Assembly (NCBI RefSeq): GCF_900496995.4
Contig: NC_044023.1
Coordinates: forward strand, 24,374,453-24,438,452
DNA length: 64,000 bases
DNA from: Aquila chrysaetos chrysaetos
Taxonomy: Eukaryota; Chordata; Aves; Accipitriformes; Accipitridae
Direction: 5' to 3'
Shown here piece by piece: positions 26,195 through 39,100 of the stretch. Both the position numbers and the translations under genes were made by a program. Under the pieces are notes generated by a model. It was not told the DNA's origin. It worked only from the letters and a program-made list of their open reading frames with translations, and did no database searches. The stretch's first letter is position 1. Each line of letters begins with the position of its first letter.

Positions 26195-26805
26195 AAGCTG
26201 TTAGATTCATGAGGCAGTGCTCAAGTGGACCTGGCAGATAATTACAGTGCAATGCATAGGCCATAAATACACATTTCAACATCCTTTTTCATAACTAGCG
26301 AGGTAGTAAACCAAGTTAAAGGCACAACGGGACTCTAAATACCAAGAGTCAAGCGATATTTAACACCCAAATAGTGAGTTTGCCTCCAGTTTCCTCCCCC
26401 CATTTCTTTTCTGGCAGAAATCTTGGTGGAGAAAAATCTCTTACTGCCCTTTTGTACAGATCTCAGTAATGGGAACCTCTGAATGGTTCTACAATATAGT
26501 GCAGACAAAAGTATCCATGTTTCAAAAACCAGCTTTAGCTCATTTGTAAAGTGCTTTGAAACCTTTATCTAAAGCCTTGCCTTTCTCAGATAAAAGCGTC
26601 ACCAGCTTCAGTCAAGAGAAAGATTGAAGGATGTGCTCCCAAAAATACAGTGAATTCTTCCTTAATGGTCCCTGGTGATTCAACCAACTTCAAGTTGGAA
26701 ATACAATGTGAAAATAATGCGGAAGTTTCCAAGGGATGAACTCCCACACGTACAAATGCCCTTCACGGGGGCCAGAGGACCCTTCTGTTCTGTAAAGTGT
26801 TGGGG

Positions 26806-26828
<23 letters not shown>
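26806..26828. repeat. Run of 23 A
   Basis: An A23 tract followed by A/G-rich sequence to about 26840. No retroposed gene or target-site duplication was recognised beside it. Confidence 0.85.
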
Positions 26829-26838
<10 letters not shown>

Positions 26839-29800
26839 ATCAAGAAACGGAGCTGGCGCCCAGCATGCCCACAGGAACAACTTTGCTCTGGGGTTCACCT
26901 TCTCTTGTTCGCAAACCATCAGTAAACCCTGCAGAAGCGGGCAGAACGAGGTTGTGACACGGTCACGACGCAGCCCGACGGGACGGCGTCACTCTGGGGC
27001 TGCTGGCGGGGACGCCCCAGGCGCCGCGATGCTGCGGCACGGCACGGCACAGCCCTTCTCCCTGGCCGGGAGCGGGGAGCCCTCCGGTCGGCCCTCGCCA
27101 TTCCCGCGGCTCCGGCACGGGGCACTCGGCCCCGCTGCCCAGGGAGGTCAGGGCGCGGGAAAGGTTCATCGTGTTTTCCCACACGGCACGTCCGTGTTCG
27201 TTGGGGAAGGTAGGGCAGAACCAGCCGTCGCTCCGGGGTGGCAGGCGATGGGGCTCAGCCACGTACCAGAGGAGAGGGCTAAAACCCTTCGGGGGTGCCT
27301 GGTTTGGATCTGTGCCCTGCTATCCACACAGCTATTTCCACCACCCAAAGTGCTGTATAGGGTTGTCCTTTGTTCTACTGCAGCTTCCCTGTTCTGGCTT
27401 CATCTGCCCCAGTACAGACCTGACAGCGTACTTTGGGTGCATCCACACCAGTTTAAGTTATATAGCACAGAAACCTCCCTTCTTCCTGTCCACTTTTCCC
27501 CAGCCCTCCGATAAAGATCTCAGCCCAGAGCAGCTCAGCTCTATGTTTCTCTCTCATCAGGCACCAGAACAGGTCTCTGCACAGGCATGGTTAAAGGCTC
27601 TCATTGGTTTCAGAAGACCAAAGCAGCAGCCAGTTCTGCAGGAAGACATGGCTCTGCTCCAGGCTTTGCTCAGGGGCCATTTTCCTCCAGGAGCAATAAG
27701 CTGTGCTAACTCGTTAGCACGGGCAGCTTCGATGCTGTAACGCTGCAAAAGGCTGCTCCAGTTGATGCCAGGGAAGAGGCACAACACGACACGCATCGGC
27801 GCAGGTGAAGCCCCAGCAGCAGCCGTGTGCCCACCACTATGTCTCTCAGCGCTTCTCTCATGGAAGGCACAAATCCCATGGGGGACAGAGTTGGGCCACC
27901 AGCCACATCCAAATATTTCCCCTGACCTCGGCCACTGATCTTTAATAAATCTTTACTGGGGCTAATTTAATCTTCAGCCAGAGCTCCAGGGCATGGAGGG
28001 AGCTTTCCTTTGGCACAGCCAGGATGGAGCAGCCCCGGCGCACCCATTCCCATCGCCGGCCCCCACCTCCGGCACCGCTGAGGATCCACAGCCCCTTCCC
28101 AGGCTCGGCCGTGCTGCAGAGACCCAGTGAGTGAACCTGGTCTGGATGCTCAGCGCTCGGCCGGGGACAGGCACAGGGATGCCCACCAGCAGCCCCTGCC
28201 ATCACCGTGTGCCAGCCTCCCAAGGTGGCTCTCTGCCATCCCCTCTCCTGGCGGGGAGCATTGCCCTGCGACCGGCTGTGCACACACACACACAAGTCCC
28301 TTTTCCGAGCTCCCCCATGCCCAGACCAGCCCGCGATGGGGAAGACGTGACCGGGAAGGAAACACAACCGGGGAAGCAGCCATGGGTCCAGCCGCTGCTG
28401 AGTTTTTGCACCGTTGCAGCCATGAGACTGCATGGGTTTTTAGCTGGGCCAGGCTCTGCACACGCCAGCTCAGCATCAGGAGAGCAGAGAAACATGTAAA
28501 AGTGGATTTTTAATTTCTCATGCTCCTTCCAAAGCCTGTGGGTCTGGCCACCCCTCCAGCTCGAGGCCACAGGAGGAATGGAGCAAACTGAGGACGAGCA
28601 GCCTTCTGCGGAGTTTCCTCTCCTGGAGAGGAGAAAAGTCTCCAAAGACATGGTATTTTGCCAGCTGCAGTTTTGACTCACAAAACCCAATGCAGCACAG
28701 CTTTGGCAGAAACCTCTTTTTTACCTGAATGCCAAGAAAGGAAGACATATATACATGATTTTACCTCCACTCCTTTTTTATCATGTGGCTTGTCTCCAAA
28801 GCCCCTTGACGCCCTCCAGCAAGGGGCATCAGCGAGACCCGCCATGCAGTCACCTCAGACACCACCATCACTTCCAAGCTCCAGGAGCTCCAGGGAGAGC
28901 TGATGCTCGGTGGGCAGGTGGGCTCCCTGCAGCCCCCTGCTCCATGCCCCGCACATTGCGTTAAGCAGCAAAACAGCAAACTCAGAGTGACTCAGCACAC
29001 CCCGACCCGGTCCAGCACCCGAGTCTGCTTCCAGGGTGCCACAGGCATCTTCAAGTCATAGGTTCCTTCCAGTCCCAAACCCCACGTCATTCTGATGGGC
29101 TTTACTGTCCCAGACCTGGCACACTCCCACGGTGTGAGGAGTGTAGCAGCTCTGTCCAGTAATCACTCTGATACACCAGACTGGGAAATATTTACACTCA
29201 CTTATGTGTATTTTTAACTTTAGAGGGAAATCAACACGTATGTTAGTGTGCAGTAGTGTGGAAAGGTAATTTAAATGTAAATGCTGCATTTGGCCCATAG
29301 AAATTAATACATACACTCAATGTATTGTTTATACTTAAAGTTAATGATTATTACCACTTCAGCCAGGTAACTAGACCTGTTGCAGAGAAATGACTTGGGT
29401 CTTAATCTTCAGCTAAGCAGAAACATGCTCAGATATGGCCACTTGGCATTTTAGACAGGTATCCAACGCTTAAACATGGGGCAGGTGTCCGAGGGGCCCA
29501 CACAAACACCCGATTAGCCCACCAGTACCAGCCATGCGTGCACGGATTAGCTGTGGGTGAGGAACGTGCGGCTCTCTGACAGCCTCGGCATCAGCCCTCC
29601 TACTGCAAGCTGAACAGTGGCTGGAGATCATTAAGCAGTTACAAGCACATGGTACTCCGAAACAACGGCCCCACATTGCAGCTACAAACAAGATATCTGC
29701 GCTTGTTATCCAGCCAGAAAAGAGGTTCTTACTCAAGCTGAACAGCGTGTTACCCAAGAAGCACTTAGCATCGCACGTGTATTGTTAAAGAGACTGACTG

Positions 29801-32800
29801 CAGATGCGTAACACAGATAAGGTCATAAACCTCCGTGCTCAGAAGCACCATCCAGCTACCAGTTATCAGTTACCAACACCTCTTACAGCACCTTCCTCTG
29901 AAGCAACCGAAAGCGAAGAGGACGGGAAGCACGGGGAGCAGCCCAGCTCACCCGGCCGCAGCTGCCAGCGAACAGAGCAGGGAAAAGCAGAGCTGCGGAG
30001 CACAGGAGCGCGCTGCAAGAGCTCCCGTCCCCGCTGCCGAGGTGCCACCGGCAAGCCAAGCAGGAGGCGGCCAGCTCGGCCACCGCCGGGCTCGGCGGCC
30101 AGCCCGCTGCACGGGGGCCTGTTGCCACCTGCCGGCGGACACGGCAGCCCACGGGCACGCGTGGGCCTTTCTCTTGGTTTGGGGCAAAAACGCTTACCGC
30201 GAGAAGCACCGAAGCGGCGGCGGGCTGGTCTTCGCCTCGCGTGTGCCGCCAGCGTCGCACCTTTACACGCGCCCGACCTGCCCGAGAGCCCGGCCAGGGC
30301 TGAGTCCCCCTCCGCGCAGCCGCTGCCTGGGGCCGCCCGGCTGCCGAGGGACCCCCCGAAGCCCCCAGGGGCTTTTTTTTCCCAGGGAAGGTGCCCAGGA
30401 GCCTCCCCCAGCACGGGGTGCCCCTTTGGTGAGTGCCGGGCTGTGCCAGCACTGGACCCAGCTGCTTACAGATGCTCCTGGTGCGTGGGGAGAGGATGGG
30501 TGAGCAGCTCCAGACCAGGGGGGTACTGGCAGCCTGGAGCCACCCCTGCGCTCCCCTCCTCTGAGGCTGTGCCCAAAGCCGTGCTAATTAGCTATAAGAG
30601 GGGACCAGGGTGGGCCACTGCCCTCTGGAAATGCGGGTCGAGCCCCACCTGCGGCTGAGCCAACCCTCACCCTGTTAAGGTCCCATGCAAACCACTGCTA
30701 AAACATTGCCGGCTCTGTTTCTGCAGCTGCCACGCATCAGGGGTAGATTGAAGAAATCAGGGAGGTCTCTGCTCCTCTGCACTGCCAGGATGAGGCGAAA
30801 AGTGAAGCCACGAACCGGTGGCAGAAAAAACAATGGAAAGAAATGTAATACGGCCTCTGAATAAACTGCCAGCTGCAGCCTCTCATCAGCTCGGGTGTGA
30901 AGTGCACTCTGACTTCACTGGAGCTGTTTATTTAGCCGTGGAGCTTTTCATACACTCAGCAGCTAGAAACACTACCGGAGCCCCGGCTCTCCCGGGGCAG
31001 GAGACGGCGTTTGTTAACCCACGGGGCAGGGAAGGGTGCTCTGGCCGCGCAGGAGTGCTTTGCACCTCGACAGTCTGCGCCAGGAGCCCAGGAGAGGCTG
31101 CGGGGAGGGGGCAGAGACCGGTGGCGGGGGCCAAGGGTCCCCTGTCTCCCCAGGCTGCAGCATCGCCTGCTTTGGGGTGACTCTTCCCTGCCCTGCTGCT
31201 CCCCGAGCCGGGCAGCGGGGATGGTCTCTGCCTCACAGAGGTCGCTGATGGAGGCTGAAACTTCACGTCTGCAGCACCGTGCGACGCGGAGGTCAGCAAA
31301 GCGGCAATCAATCAGGAAGAATTATAACAAGGACTGAATTAAGAATGTACACGGATGGGATGAAATTAAATATTAATAGCCCCTCATCTCTCTTCGGCAG
31401 CATGCTTGAGTGAGGCCATACGAGGCATACGAGCAAGGCAATCCACTGACTAAACAAACGACTCCCAGCTCTCCAGACCGCGGAGTAACGCCGTCACAGC
31501 CGGCTGCTCCTCTCGGTGCCGCGACAGCAGGCAGCTGAGGGATGGCGGCCGGGCCGATGGCTGCTCGAGCAGCGCCAGCTGCCGCCCGGCTTCGCAGCCC
31601 GTGCAGCGGGCGGCAGCCCCGAGAGAGAACGGCGCCCGGGAGGGAGCCCCGGCTGCCAGCGCTGCGGCAGCAGCCCCGGGTCGCTCGGCCTCCGGTGAGC
31701 CCCGCCGCGGCGGCAGGTTTGTTACTCCAGGCCTTAACAGAAGTAAGTTTATAAAGCTGCCTTTATCCTCAGCCCGGGAACTGAAGTCCAGCCTTAAACC
31801 TGGAGCCATAGCATCAGGCAATGCAAATGGGAGTGAACAAGCCAGAACTTGGAATAGCTCCAACAAGGCAAATGGCGCAGGTTTGCCGTGCCTCAGTGCA
31901 GCGGTGGCAGCAGGAGCTGCCTGACATGACAACCGGGCAATGCCCCAGTTCCGATATAACCCATGTTGCTCAGAAAGCACCTTGTTTTCCTCCCCAGAGC
32001 ATCTCATCCAATGCTTTAAGGATGTGATTTGCTGGTACCAGGAAACCAGGGTGTTCCCTTCCCTCCTGCCCTCCCCAGCGAGAAGCACACAAAACTGCCA
32101 GCTCGCCCTGCACAGCCGCAGCGGGAGCCAGCCTCCCCTCTGGCCCCGTCCCTCTGGTGCTTTGCGAACGACCAGCCTCTGCGGTTGCTGTTTTTTTCTT
32201 CTGTGTGTTCTAGTCATTCCAACTGTTAAGCAGATGCCCTCTGCAAAGCCAGCTTCTTCCAGGTATTTAGCCTGGTTCCTGTAGGTTTCCAAAGAGTTAA
32301 ATAAAAGGAGGTGTGAAGCCTCTCCCAGGCTGGAGAGGCAATGTCCTGCTGCTGCCAGCGCAGGGCGTTGTGTCTCTCTCTCCCTCCTTCCCTCAAATTT
32401 ATAACCTTTTCTATTCTATTGGGTCGAGATGGGCACCCTCAGGGTAAAGAGACAGAGCTATATCCTATCATACTGATTCACTCCTGAGCTGTCTTTAGCG
32501 ATGTTACCCTTTATTTTTCATTAAAAATACATTGTTCCCCAGCGTGAAACGCGTTGTTTGGTGCCGAGGTGCCGTATGCATGGCAGCACGCACTCTGGCC
32601 TTGGAAGTCAGCTCCTGTCACGGAGCCAAGTGACGAAGGACACAGCTCCCAGTGCCAATTTAATATCCCAGTTATGGCACTAAAAGCCTTGTTGTCAGGA
32701 GAAGAAAGCATAAATAGCTTAACATGAGCCTGTATTAGTTAGGAGTGCTGGGGAACACGGACTTTTAATTGGAAATCAATTATCAATTTACTGATGATAT

Positions 32801-32821
32801 TGACGCTTACTCTCAGACAAA

Positions 32822-32868
32822 GGTGCATTAAGTACTAGCATTATTTGGTGCATTAAGTACTAGCATTA
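32822..32868. repeat. 25-bp-period tandem duplication
   Basis: A 22-bp sequence (GGTGCATTAAGTACTAGCAT and two further bases) is repeated without mismatch at 32822 and 32847. It contains the palindrome AGTACT. Confidence 0.85.
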
Positions 32869-34307
32869 CTGTGGGGACCTTCTCAACTCAGAGAGAGTCC
32901 AGCAGAAGAATAATTTGAATGCAGGACAGACGTTTGATGAAATCAGCAGCGCATGTGCATTAGGAAAACTGTTTAATTACATTGCTTTACTTTATCTGGT
33001 AATAAATCTCATAGGTTAAAGCTGCCATGCCACAAGGTGCTGCACATGAAGTGCAGAGCCCTGGGCGAGGAGTGACCCAGCATGGCTTGGGGCCGCTGGC
33101 GAGGGGCGACCGACGCTGGGAGCCGGCGGGGCTGTGCCGCCCGGGCACCTCCACGGCAGGGTGCCGGCTGCACCGCGGGGCCGTCGAGCACATCGCGGGC
33201 TGCGATGGACGATGTCCTCCTGCGCTCGCCACGGTTTTCATATCCACTTAGCTGGCTCAAGTTAATCCTTTAAAAGCAAATACCGGGCCGGTCCCAAAGG
33301 CCGTGGTGCCTGGTGGGGATCCGCGCCGCCGCAGGAAGGGCCTTTGTTCGTCTCCTTGGCTTGCGCGGCCCCCTAAGCCCCCTTGCTCCTTCCCTTTGGA
33401 AGGAGATAATCGCTCTTGTGCTGTTTGCAACAGAGCGAGCACTAAATCATCTTTGTTTTAAGCTCATGTTGACATCTGCTTTTGTCTGGCATCGCTTGTG
33501 CATTGCAGGCACGCGTCCCCTTCCCGGAGCCGAGTGTGACACGTCCTCTGTGGCAGGGCTGGGGGGGTTCCCCACACGGGGGGCTGGCAGCGGCGGGGGG
33601 ACACACACTGGAATTCAGTTTTCCAGCAGGCCTGTCACGAACCAGGTGAAGCAGCTCTGGCTGCTCGGCAGCTGACAGTGGGTTTCTGTGGGGAGGGGGC
33701 AATTGTCGATAACAGGAGTGGAGGCACAGGGCCCCCGGTCCCGGAGGGGCTCTGCCAGGGAGCCACGTCCACAGATGGGGGGGCAGCAGGTAAACCCCCT
33801 CTGGGGCAGAGCCGCTCGGGGGGGGTCCGGTGGTGGTGGGGAGGAACGACCCCTGAAGAAAAACACCGTTCAATGTGAGAACAAGGGAACCGTGGCAGGT
33901 CTCTACGGGCATGAACGTGCTCACACAGCGAGTGGCTGGAGGGATGCAAGAGCGCCGTGTTGTGGTCCACACCCCCCCCCCTCCAGTGATAATTAATGTC
34001 TGTGTAATCAGCTTTCGAAAAGAAAAGCAAGCCTACTCTTTTAACGCTTCACTGCCAAAGCCGCCCTCCGGATTTTGAGAGCAATACTAATCCAATGCTC
34101 CCACACGGGCGAGCCCTAACGCGCTGAACTGCTGAGAAGGGCTCACAGCGTGAAAGGTTGGGGAAAAACAAGGTAGCATCGACACGAGATCGAGTCTTGA
34201 CCCCCCCCGCAAAACACACGAAGGGCAAGCAGGGGGAGGCAGCGGGGACGCTCAGCCCAGCTCCTCTTGGGCATTCACCCCTACCCACCCCACTCGTGGC
34301 TGCTCGT

Positions 34308-34320
34308 GGGGGGGGGGGGG
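34308..34320. repeat. Run of 13 G
   Basis: A G13 tract within a GC-rich, purine-biased stretch. Confidence 0.8.
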
Positions 34321-35411
34321 CCGCGTCCCTGCCGCAAGCGCTGGCCCCCGCAGTGGTGCGGCCCCGCTGTCCCCGTTCAGCATCACCCTGGCCTTATTGA
34401 GCTGACATTCCTCCTAAGGCACAGACACACCGAGGTCCCGGGAGCTCACGCAGGCAGAGGCGAAGGTGAGGTCTCTCCGGAGCAGATGTGGAGCGCAGCT
34501 TCTCAGCTGCCATCCTCACCTACCCCATTCCCCACCCGAGGCAGCCTTCCCCTGTGGGCGAGCAATAAACCACCCAAAGGTGCTCTCACCGAAGCAGGAG
34601 GTTTGCAAAGGGATTGAATTGCCTGAAGACGGGCGCAGGCAGCGAGGGCTGGAAGCGATTCCTGCACCAGGGGCTGGGAGAGCTGAGGACAGCCCTTCCC
34701 CACCAGCCCTCGCCCCAGGAGGAGCCTAACACACCCCCACAGCCCCCTCCTCAGCGTTTAACTACTGCGGTTTCAGCACAGTGAGCTTCAAGGCAAAGAT
34801 TCGTTCAAAATAAAATGGAAGAACATTCCTGTTGGTTTTACCTAAATGCATTTAAAATAATAACATTTAGAAGAAGAAACGACACCTCCGAAACACAGGG
34901 TACATCTTGGCTGGTGTAGATAAGCCCAGGCCCTCCCACGCCAGCAGAAATGGCCAAATTTACACCCTCTTGGAGGCGGCGGTTTGGTTTTTTTATTGCC
35001 CTACATGTCTGTTCCCTGCGTGTTTTCACCATATGCCCAGGGCTGAGAGGAAGGAGCCCATCTGTGCTCTCAGCAGTTCATCTAAACACACACAGCGGAA
35101 CACACCAAGTCAGCCACGGCGAGCGACCGCGGGCCTGGCTCGTGGCTACAGGGGAGCAGCGGCCAGGAGACGCGGCCAACGGCACCACCGCTGCCCGCCG
35201 GCATGGGGAAGGTGCTGCGCGGCTGCTGCGTGGCAGCTCTGGAGGAGGACCCCGGCCACTGCCTCCGGACTGGGGTGCAGGGGACGGGGAAGCCGCGAGC
35301 ACGGGTGCAGGCGCAGGCAGGGGTGCAGGCAGGGGTGCCAGCCCACACGGCTCCCAGAGGCAGCAAATATTCTGAAACTACAGCCAGCGTTTTTGAGAAA
35401 AGTTAAGCAGT

Positions 35412-35417
35412 TTTATT
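35412..35417 (-). terminator. Candidate distal polyadenylation signal AATAAA
   Basis: The minus strand reads GTTGAATAAAACTGC, a canonical hexamer, followed after about 30 nt by a moderately U/GU-rich stretch (GGCTGTAGTTTC). It lies at the point where sequence character changes from UTR-like to GC-rich gene-free DNA. It is my choice for the main SRGAP3 3' end. Confidence 0.5.
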
Positions 35418-37225
35418 CAACGGGATGAGTCCACACCCAACCAGTGGCTTCATCTACATGGCATCATCAGCATACATGACAGAGGACCCACTCAGACACT
35501 CTAGCTGAACAGCATCTCACCATACGTTACAGAGACAACACCAGAGGAGGAGGACGACCGTTACAAAGGGCAGCCAGCCAGCGGTTTCCTACAGCTTCCC
35601 GGCGTAACCAAACCCATCCCCACCAGACTACGCAGCCCAGCCACTCGGAAGCAGATCAGACTCGGGACATCTACTGCCGCACCGTGAAAACCACAACACT
35701 GCTAGTTAAATAACACAGTCCAGGGTTTACAAAAATGACCTACCAGGAGTACTTCAGCCTAAGGAAGAAAGTGCACTGTCATCACCACCCCGGGGACCGA
35801 CACACTCGCGCGCATCGCTGAAGAGTCTGTACGGAGAAGAGAGCGCCGTGGGTGCCGTTGCTTTCAAGGCAGCAGCGCCGAAGGCAACGCCGAGCCCCGG
35901 GGAGGGTGGGCAAGTGCCAAGCTGCCCCTCCGGAGGCGGCCACGGCACCGTGGGACGGGACGGGGCAGGTCCGCGGGGACCCGGCGGGGTCTGCAGGAGC
36001 CGAGCCGGGGGTCGGCACTCGCTCTGCACAGCAGAGAAACAACTGCTCCGTGAAGATGCCCTCCTCTTGGCTGCCGCGTCCCCGCGGAGGGGCTGTGCCG
36101 GTGCCTCCGGACCCTCGCCCAGCGGGGCGGTGGGAGGCAGGGCGCTCCCACCGCCCGCTCACGTCAGCGACTCGGCCATAAGTTCTCACAGTGAAAGCTC
36201 TGTGAACTCTCTGAAGCCTACAGTCTTTACGCCTTTGGAGAGGTATCGAGGATCGGGGTAAAGTTACTCATAAAACATGAGCAGGTTCCAGTTGTGATAC
36301 TCCTACAATGTACGTGTTTCAATTTTGTGCCAAGTTAGCTTGCAGAAAAATACATTTCTTCCCTTAAATTTACAGTAGTTAAAACTACAATTTGAATACC
36401 GTATTAAAAAGGGGTAGTTTATTCTTCAACAAAACGTCCTGGTTTTCTTTTCTTTAAAAAAAAATTTAAAAGGACTTTAAAAGCAATCACCCCCAGCACA
36501 ACGCAACTGTACAAAGGAAATCATGATGTGTACAGCTCCTAGGACATTAACTCCAAGCATTTGTTCTGGTGCTCAAAAAGGCACTTAAAGATAAGAAAAC
36601 AATTGTATTAAAAACCCACAACAAAACGAAACAAAGGAAAACGAAAGGCAATAATTTAACAGAAAGACACTGGAACTTGTACCGTATCTTCAAAAGTAAG
36701 AAGGGAGGAAAAAAAAAAACCCTAATAAACACGGTTTTGCTATCAAGTCGTCTTTGAAAGTATATAAAAAAACCAGAAGACTGGCAAAGTGAATGTTCTC
36801 CAGGAACTAAATGGAAAAAAAAATAATAATTACTGGCAACGAATACACAGCTCTCGTGCCAAATGGGTTCCTTCCCTCCCCCTAAAAGCACATTTGCTGG
36901 TTCATTACTAGACCAGACTGACAGACTGTTTGAACATCTGCTGCCCGTAATGACAGAGGCATTGACCTCAGGGTTAGCCTAAGTTAGGAAAGGGGGGAAA
37001 AATTATGAAAAAAAATAAACATCAATATGAACCAATTGTGGTAATTACAAATGTCAACAATGTTAATAGACAAGTACATAAACACCATTTCCCCTTACAG
37101 CATTATACGGAGGAACAATGACAGAATCACTACATACAGTACTTCTCCCCCACTGTACACTGAAAGGTTAGCTTTGCGGCTTTGTTTTTTTATCTCTTTT
37201 TTTATTATCATTATTATTATTGGGT

Positions 37226-37231
37226 TTTATT
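37226..37231 (-). terminator. Possible proximal polyadenylation signal AATAAA
   Basis: The minus-strand AATAAA here, with a second at 37201-37206 inside an ATT-rich tract (37200-37221), could end a shorter transcript about 2.1 kb after the stop codon. There is no independent evidence for its use. Confidence 0.25.
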
Positions 37232-37361
37232 TTTACATTGAGCTACCTACTAAGTGCAAAGATTTGGTGAGTGGCATTGGCTTTCATCTAATCTTAGCCT
37301 ATTTTTTGTACAGTTTACATGTTAACAGTTACTTTCCAGCATTTAAGCAAGTACAGCAATA

Positions 37362-37369
37362 TATATACA
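37362..37369 (-). promoter_or_regulatory. Third Pumilio-type element UGUAUAUA
   Basis: A perfect UGUANAUA match on the RNA strand about 2 kb into the proposed 3' UTR, present only if the distal polyadenylation site is used. Confidence 0.3.
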
Positions 37370-38747
37370 CGGACTGGCAGGGGCAGGAGCCGGCCAGGAG
37401 CGGGGTGTGGAAGGGACACATGCTTGTGCGCTGGGCACAGGAACAAACAGCGGCCGGTCCCGCCGGGTTTGCGACGCCGGCTCCGTACCCGGCGCGGGGG
37501 TACCCGCGCCCACGGACGCGTGCCGGGTGAGCTCCCCAGCCGAGACGCGAGCCGCGGCAGGAGCGGTGGGCTCAGCCGCCCCGGCCGGCCCCTCCGCTGC
37601 CTTCTGGAAGTCAGGCTGCTCCTCCGGCCGCCTGCGAGCTGGGGTCTGCAGCGGTGCTGGAGAGAGGAGGAGGATGAAGGGGGGAACAAAAACAAGCCCT
37701 GGGCAGGGGCAGGTGACTGCTGGATGAGGCAGGAGGGCTCGCTAGCTTCTTCGCCCAGGGACAGACAGAACAGCAGAAATCAGAGATAGCGGGAAGAAAG
37801 GATGAACATGAAGGAGCCATTAGTGCAGCTCTTCTATGCAGCTGAAGAGACTCACCATGGCCCGTTTCACGGTGGGGCTGTACGTGATCATGTAGAAGTG
37901 ACCAAATTAAACCACGGGTCATTGCATGGAAATCTGTACAAGAAGAAAAAAACTGCAGGAGAAGCACAGAGTGTCTTGAATTCAGCGCTTACAGAAGAGA
38001 CTTGATTATCAGACAAAGTACCATGCAATCCCCAGCTCTTTCTGCATATTTTTTTCTGGGTTAAATGTTCAGAGGAAAAACAAAAAGTAGATTCTTTTGC
38101 ATAAACTCAAACTGTTGTATTATATAGTACAGTACAGAAAGTGCAAAATATCACCCCATCAGATCGGTTCCGTATCTGATATGGTCAAATATGGCTCATG
38201 CTTTTCATGCAAGAAGATGCAATCTGAATCAAGACCCTCATGTACCACTGTGCAACTTCAAATAAAGGAACATTGTTGTACCAAAGCCTCCTCGCCTGTT
38301 TAGTCCCATCTGTTGAGACATCATTAGGTTTTTTTAAAAAAAAAGAAAAAAAAAAAAGAAAAAGAAGTGTGTGGGGAAAGGGAAATGAAGCATCTCAAAA
38401 CTCAGTAAGTTACTCTATTTATGCTTTACCACAGGTTTGTCACTAGTCCTTGTTCATTCTGAAATCTTCAAGAAAATCGGAGTTCTGTGGACCCCATGGT
38501 GCAGGCAGGGCAGCACTGTGCCCCGGTGCAGCAGCAACGTCCTCCTCCCTGCGTGAAGCCAATGGAGTACACCTCGTTTTCTGTCCCCACTCCTGCCGGG
38601 TGCCGCTGGCCGGGGCGTCACAGCACACGCGAAGGCGTCTCGGGATTCAGCTTGAAAAGACACTCCAGCCAGCCTGACACACACTGGCATTTATGAATTT
38701 CCAGCTCTTCTCCATAGGCCAGCAGTGAACAAAACCCACTGTATCTA

Positions 38748-38773
38748 CCCCCTCCCCCCCCCCTTTTTTTTTT
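38748..38773. repeat. Homopurine/homopyrimidine tract
   Basis: The plus strand is 26 consecutive pyrimidines. On the RNA strand it reads ten A, ten G, one A, five G. Such tracts can form triplex DNA and cause polymerase slippage, so the exact length may be uncertain. Confidence 0.8.
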
Positions 38774-38848
38774 AAATGCCACGAGGTGCAGAAAATAAAT
38801 TCCAGGATTGGCCTTGTATTGCTCGACGCACAGCTGCTATGTATCTCC

Positions 38849-38872
38849 ACACACACACACACACACACACAC
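38849..38872. repeat. (AC)12 microsatellite in 3' UTR
   Basis: Twelve uninterrupted AC units on the plus strand, giving a second UG repeat in the RNA about 250 nt beyond the first. Confidence 0.9.
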
Positions 38873-39100
38873 GAATAGCCTGGGAAAAAACCCAAATCAA
38901 CCCAACATCTCTAGAGAGGACATTTCAGAGCCAGTTTCTGAGGTAAATCTACTTTTTTAAAAAAGTCACCGAATTCTGTACACTTATTTTTTTTAATATA
39001 TACTTCTACATATAGCGTGTATTCTCCAGTGCCGACACATAGACCCGCCGTCTCCTCCTGCCGTAGGACTGCAAGCTTGGGAAGTGTTTCTGCATGGACG

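Larger units (their letters stand above)
26195..35394. other. Gene-free DNA between octamer cluster and SRGAP3 3' end
   Basis: CpG-rich patches at about 26940-27200, 29890-30420, 31500-31720, 33040-33200 and 35100-35340. The longest, at 29.9-30.4 kb, is open in several frames on both strands. The 25-bp tandem duplication is at 32822. No splice-consistent exons or protein family motifs were seen, including none of RAD18. Confidence 0.6.

Noticed and set aside
26806..26828. A23 tract as tail of a retroposed gene copy
   Set aside because: The sequence upstream has no recognisable coding or LINE/SINE 3' end and I see no target-site duplication.
26675..27514. 279-codon plus-strand open frame
   Set aside because: It runs through the A23 tract as a poly-Lys stretch and through a CpG-rich patch open in several frames; no family resemblance.
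29580..29813. Two overlapping plus-strand open frames without start codons
   Set aside because: They looked faintly like a fragment of a mobile-element protein, but no diagnostic motif could be identified; chance is more likely.
29804..30658. 284-codon plus-strand open frame
   Set aside because: Long frames of 180-220 codons overlap it in other frames on both strands; the DNA is CpG-rich and poor in stops. Composition is Arg/Pro/Ala-rich without domain motifs.
31450..32292. 280-codon minus-strand open frame
   Set aside because: Overlapped by several open frames on the other strand, half of it in a CpG-rich patch; no motif or splice context.
1..35394. RAD18 or another neighbouring gene
   Set aside because: I looked for the RING-finger and other RAD18 landmarks and found none; no other family was recognised either.
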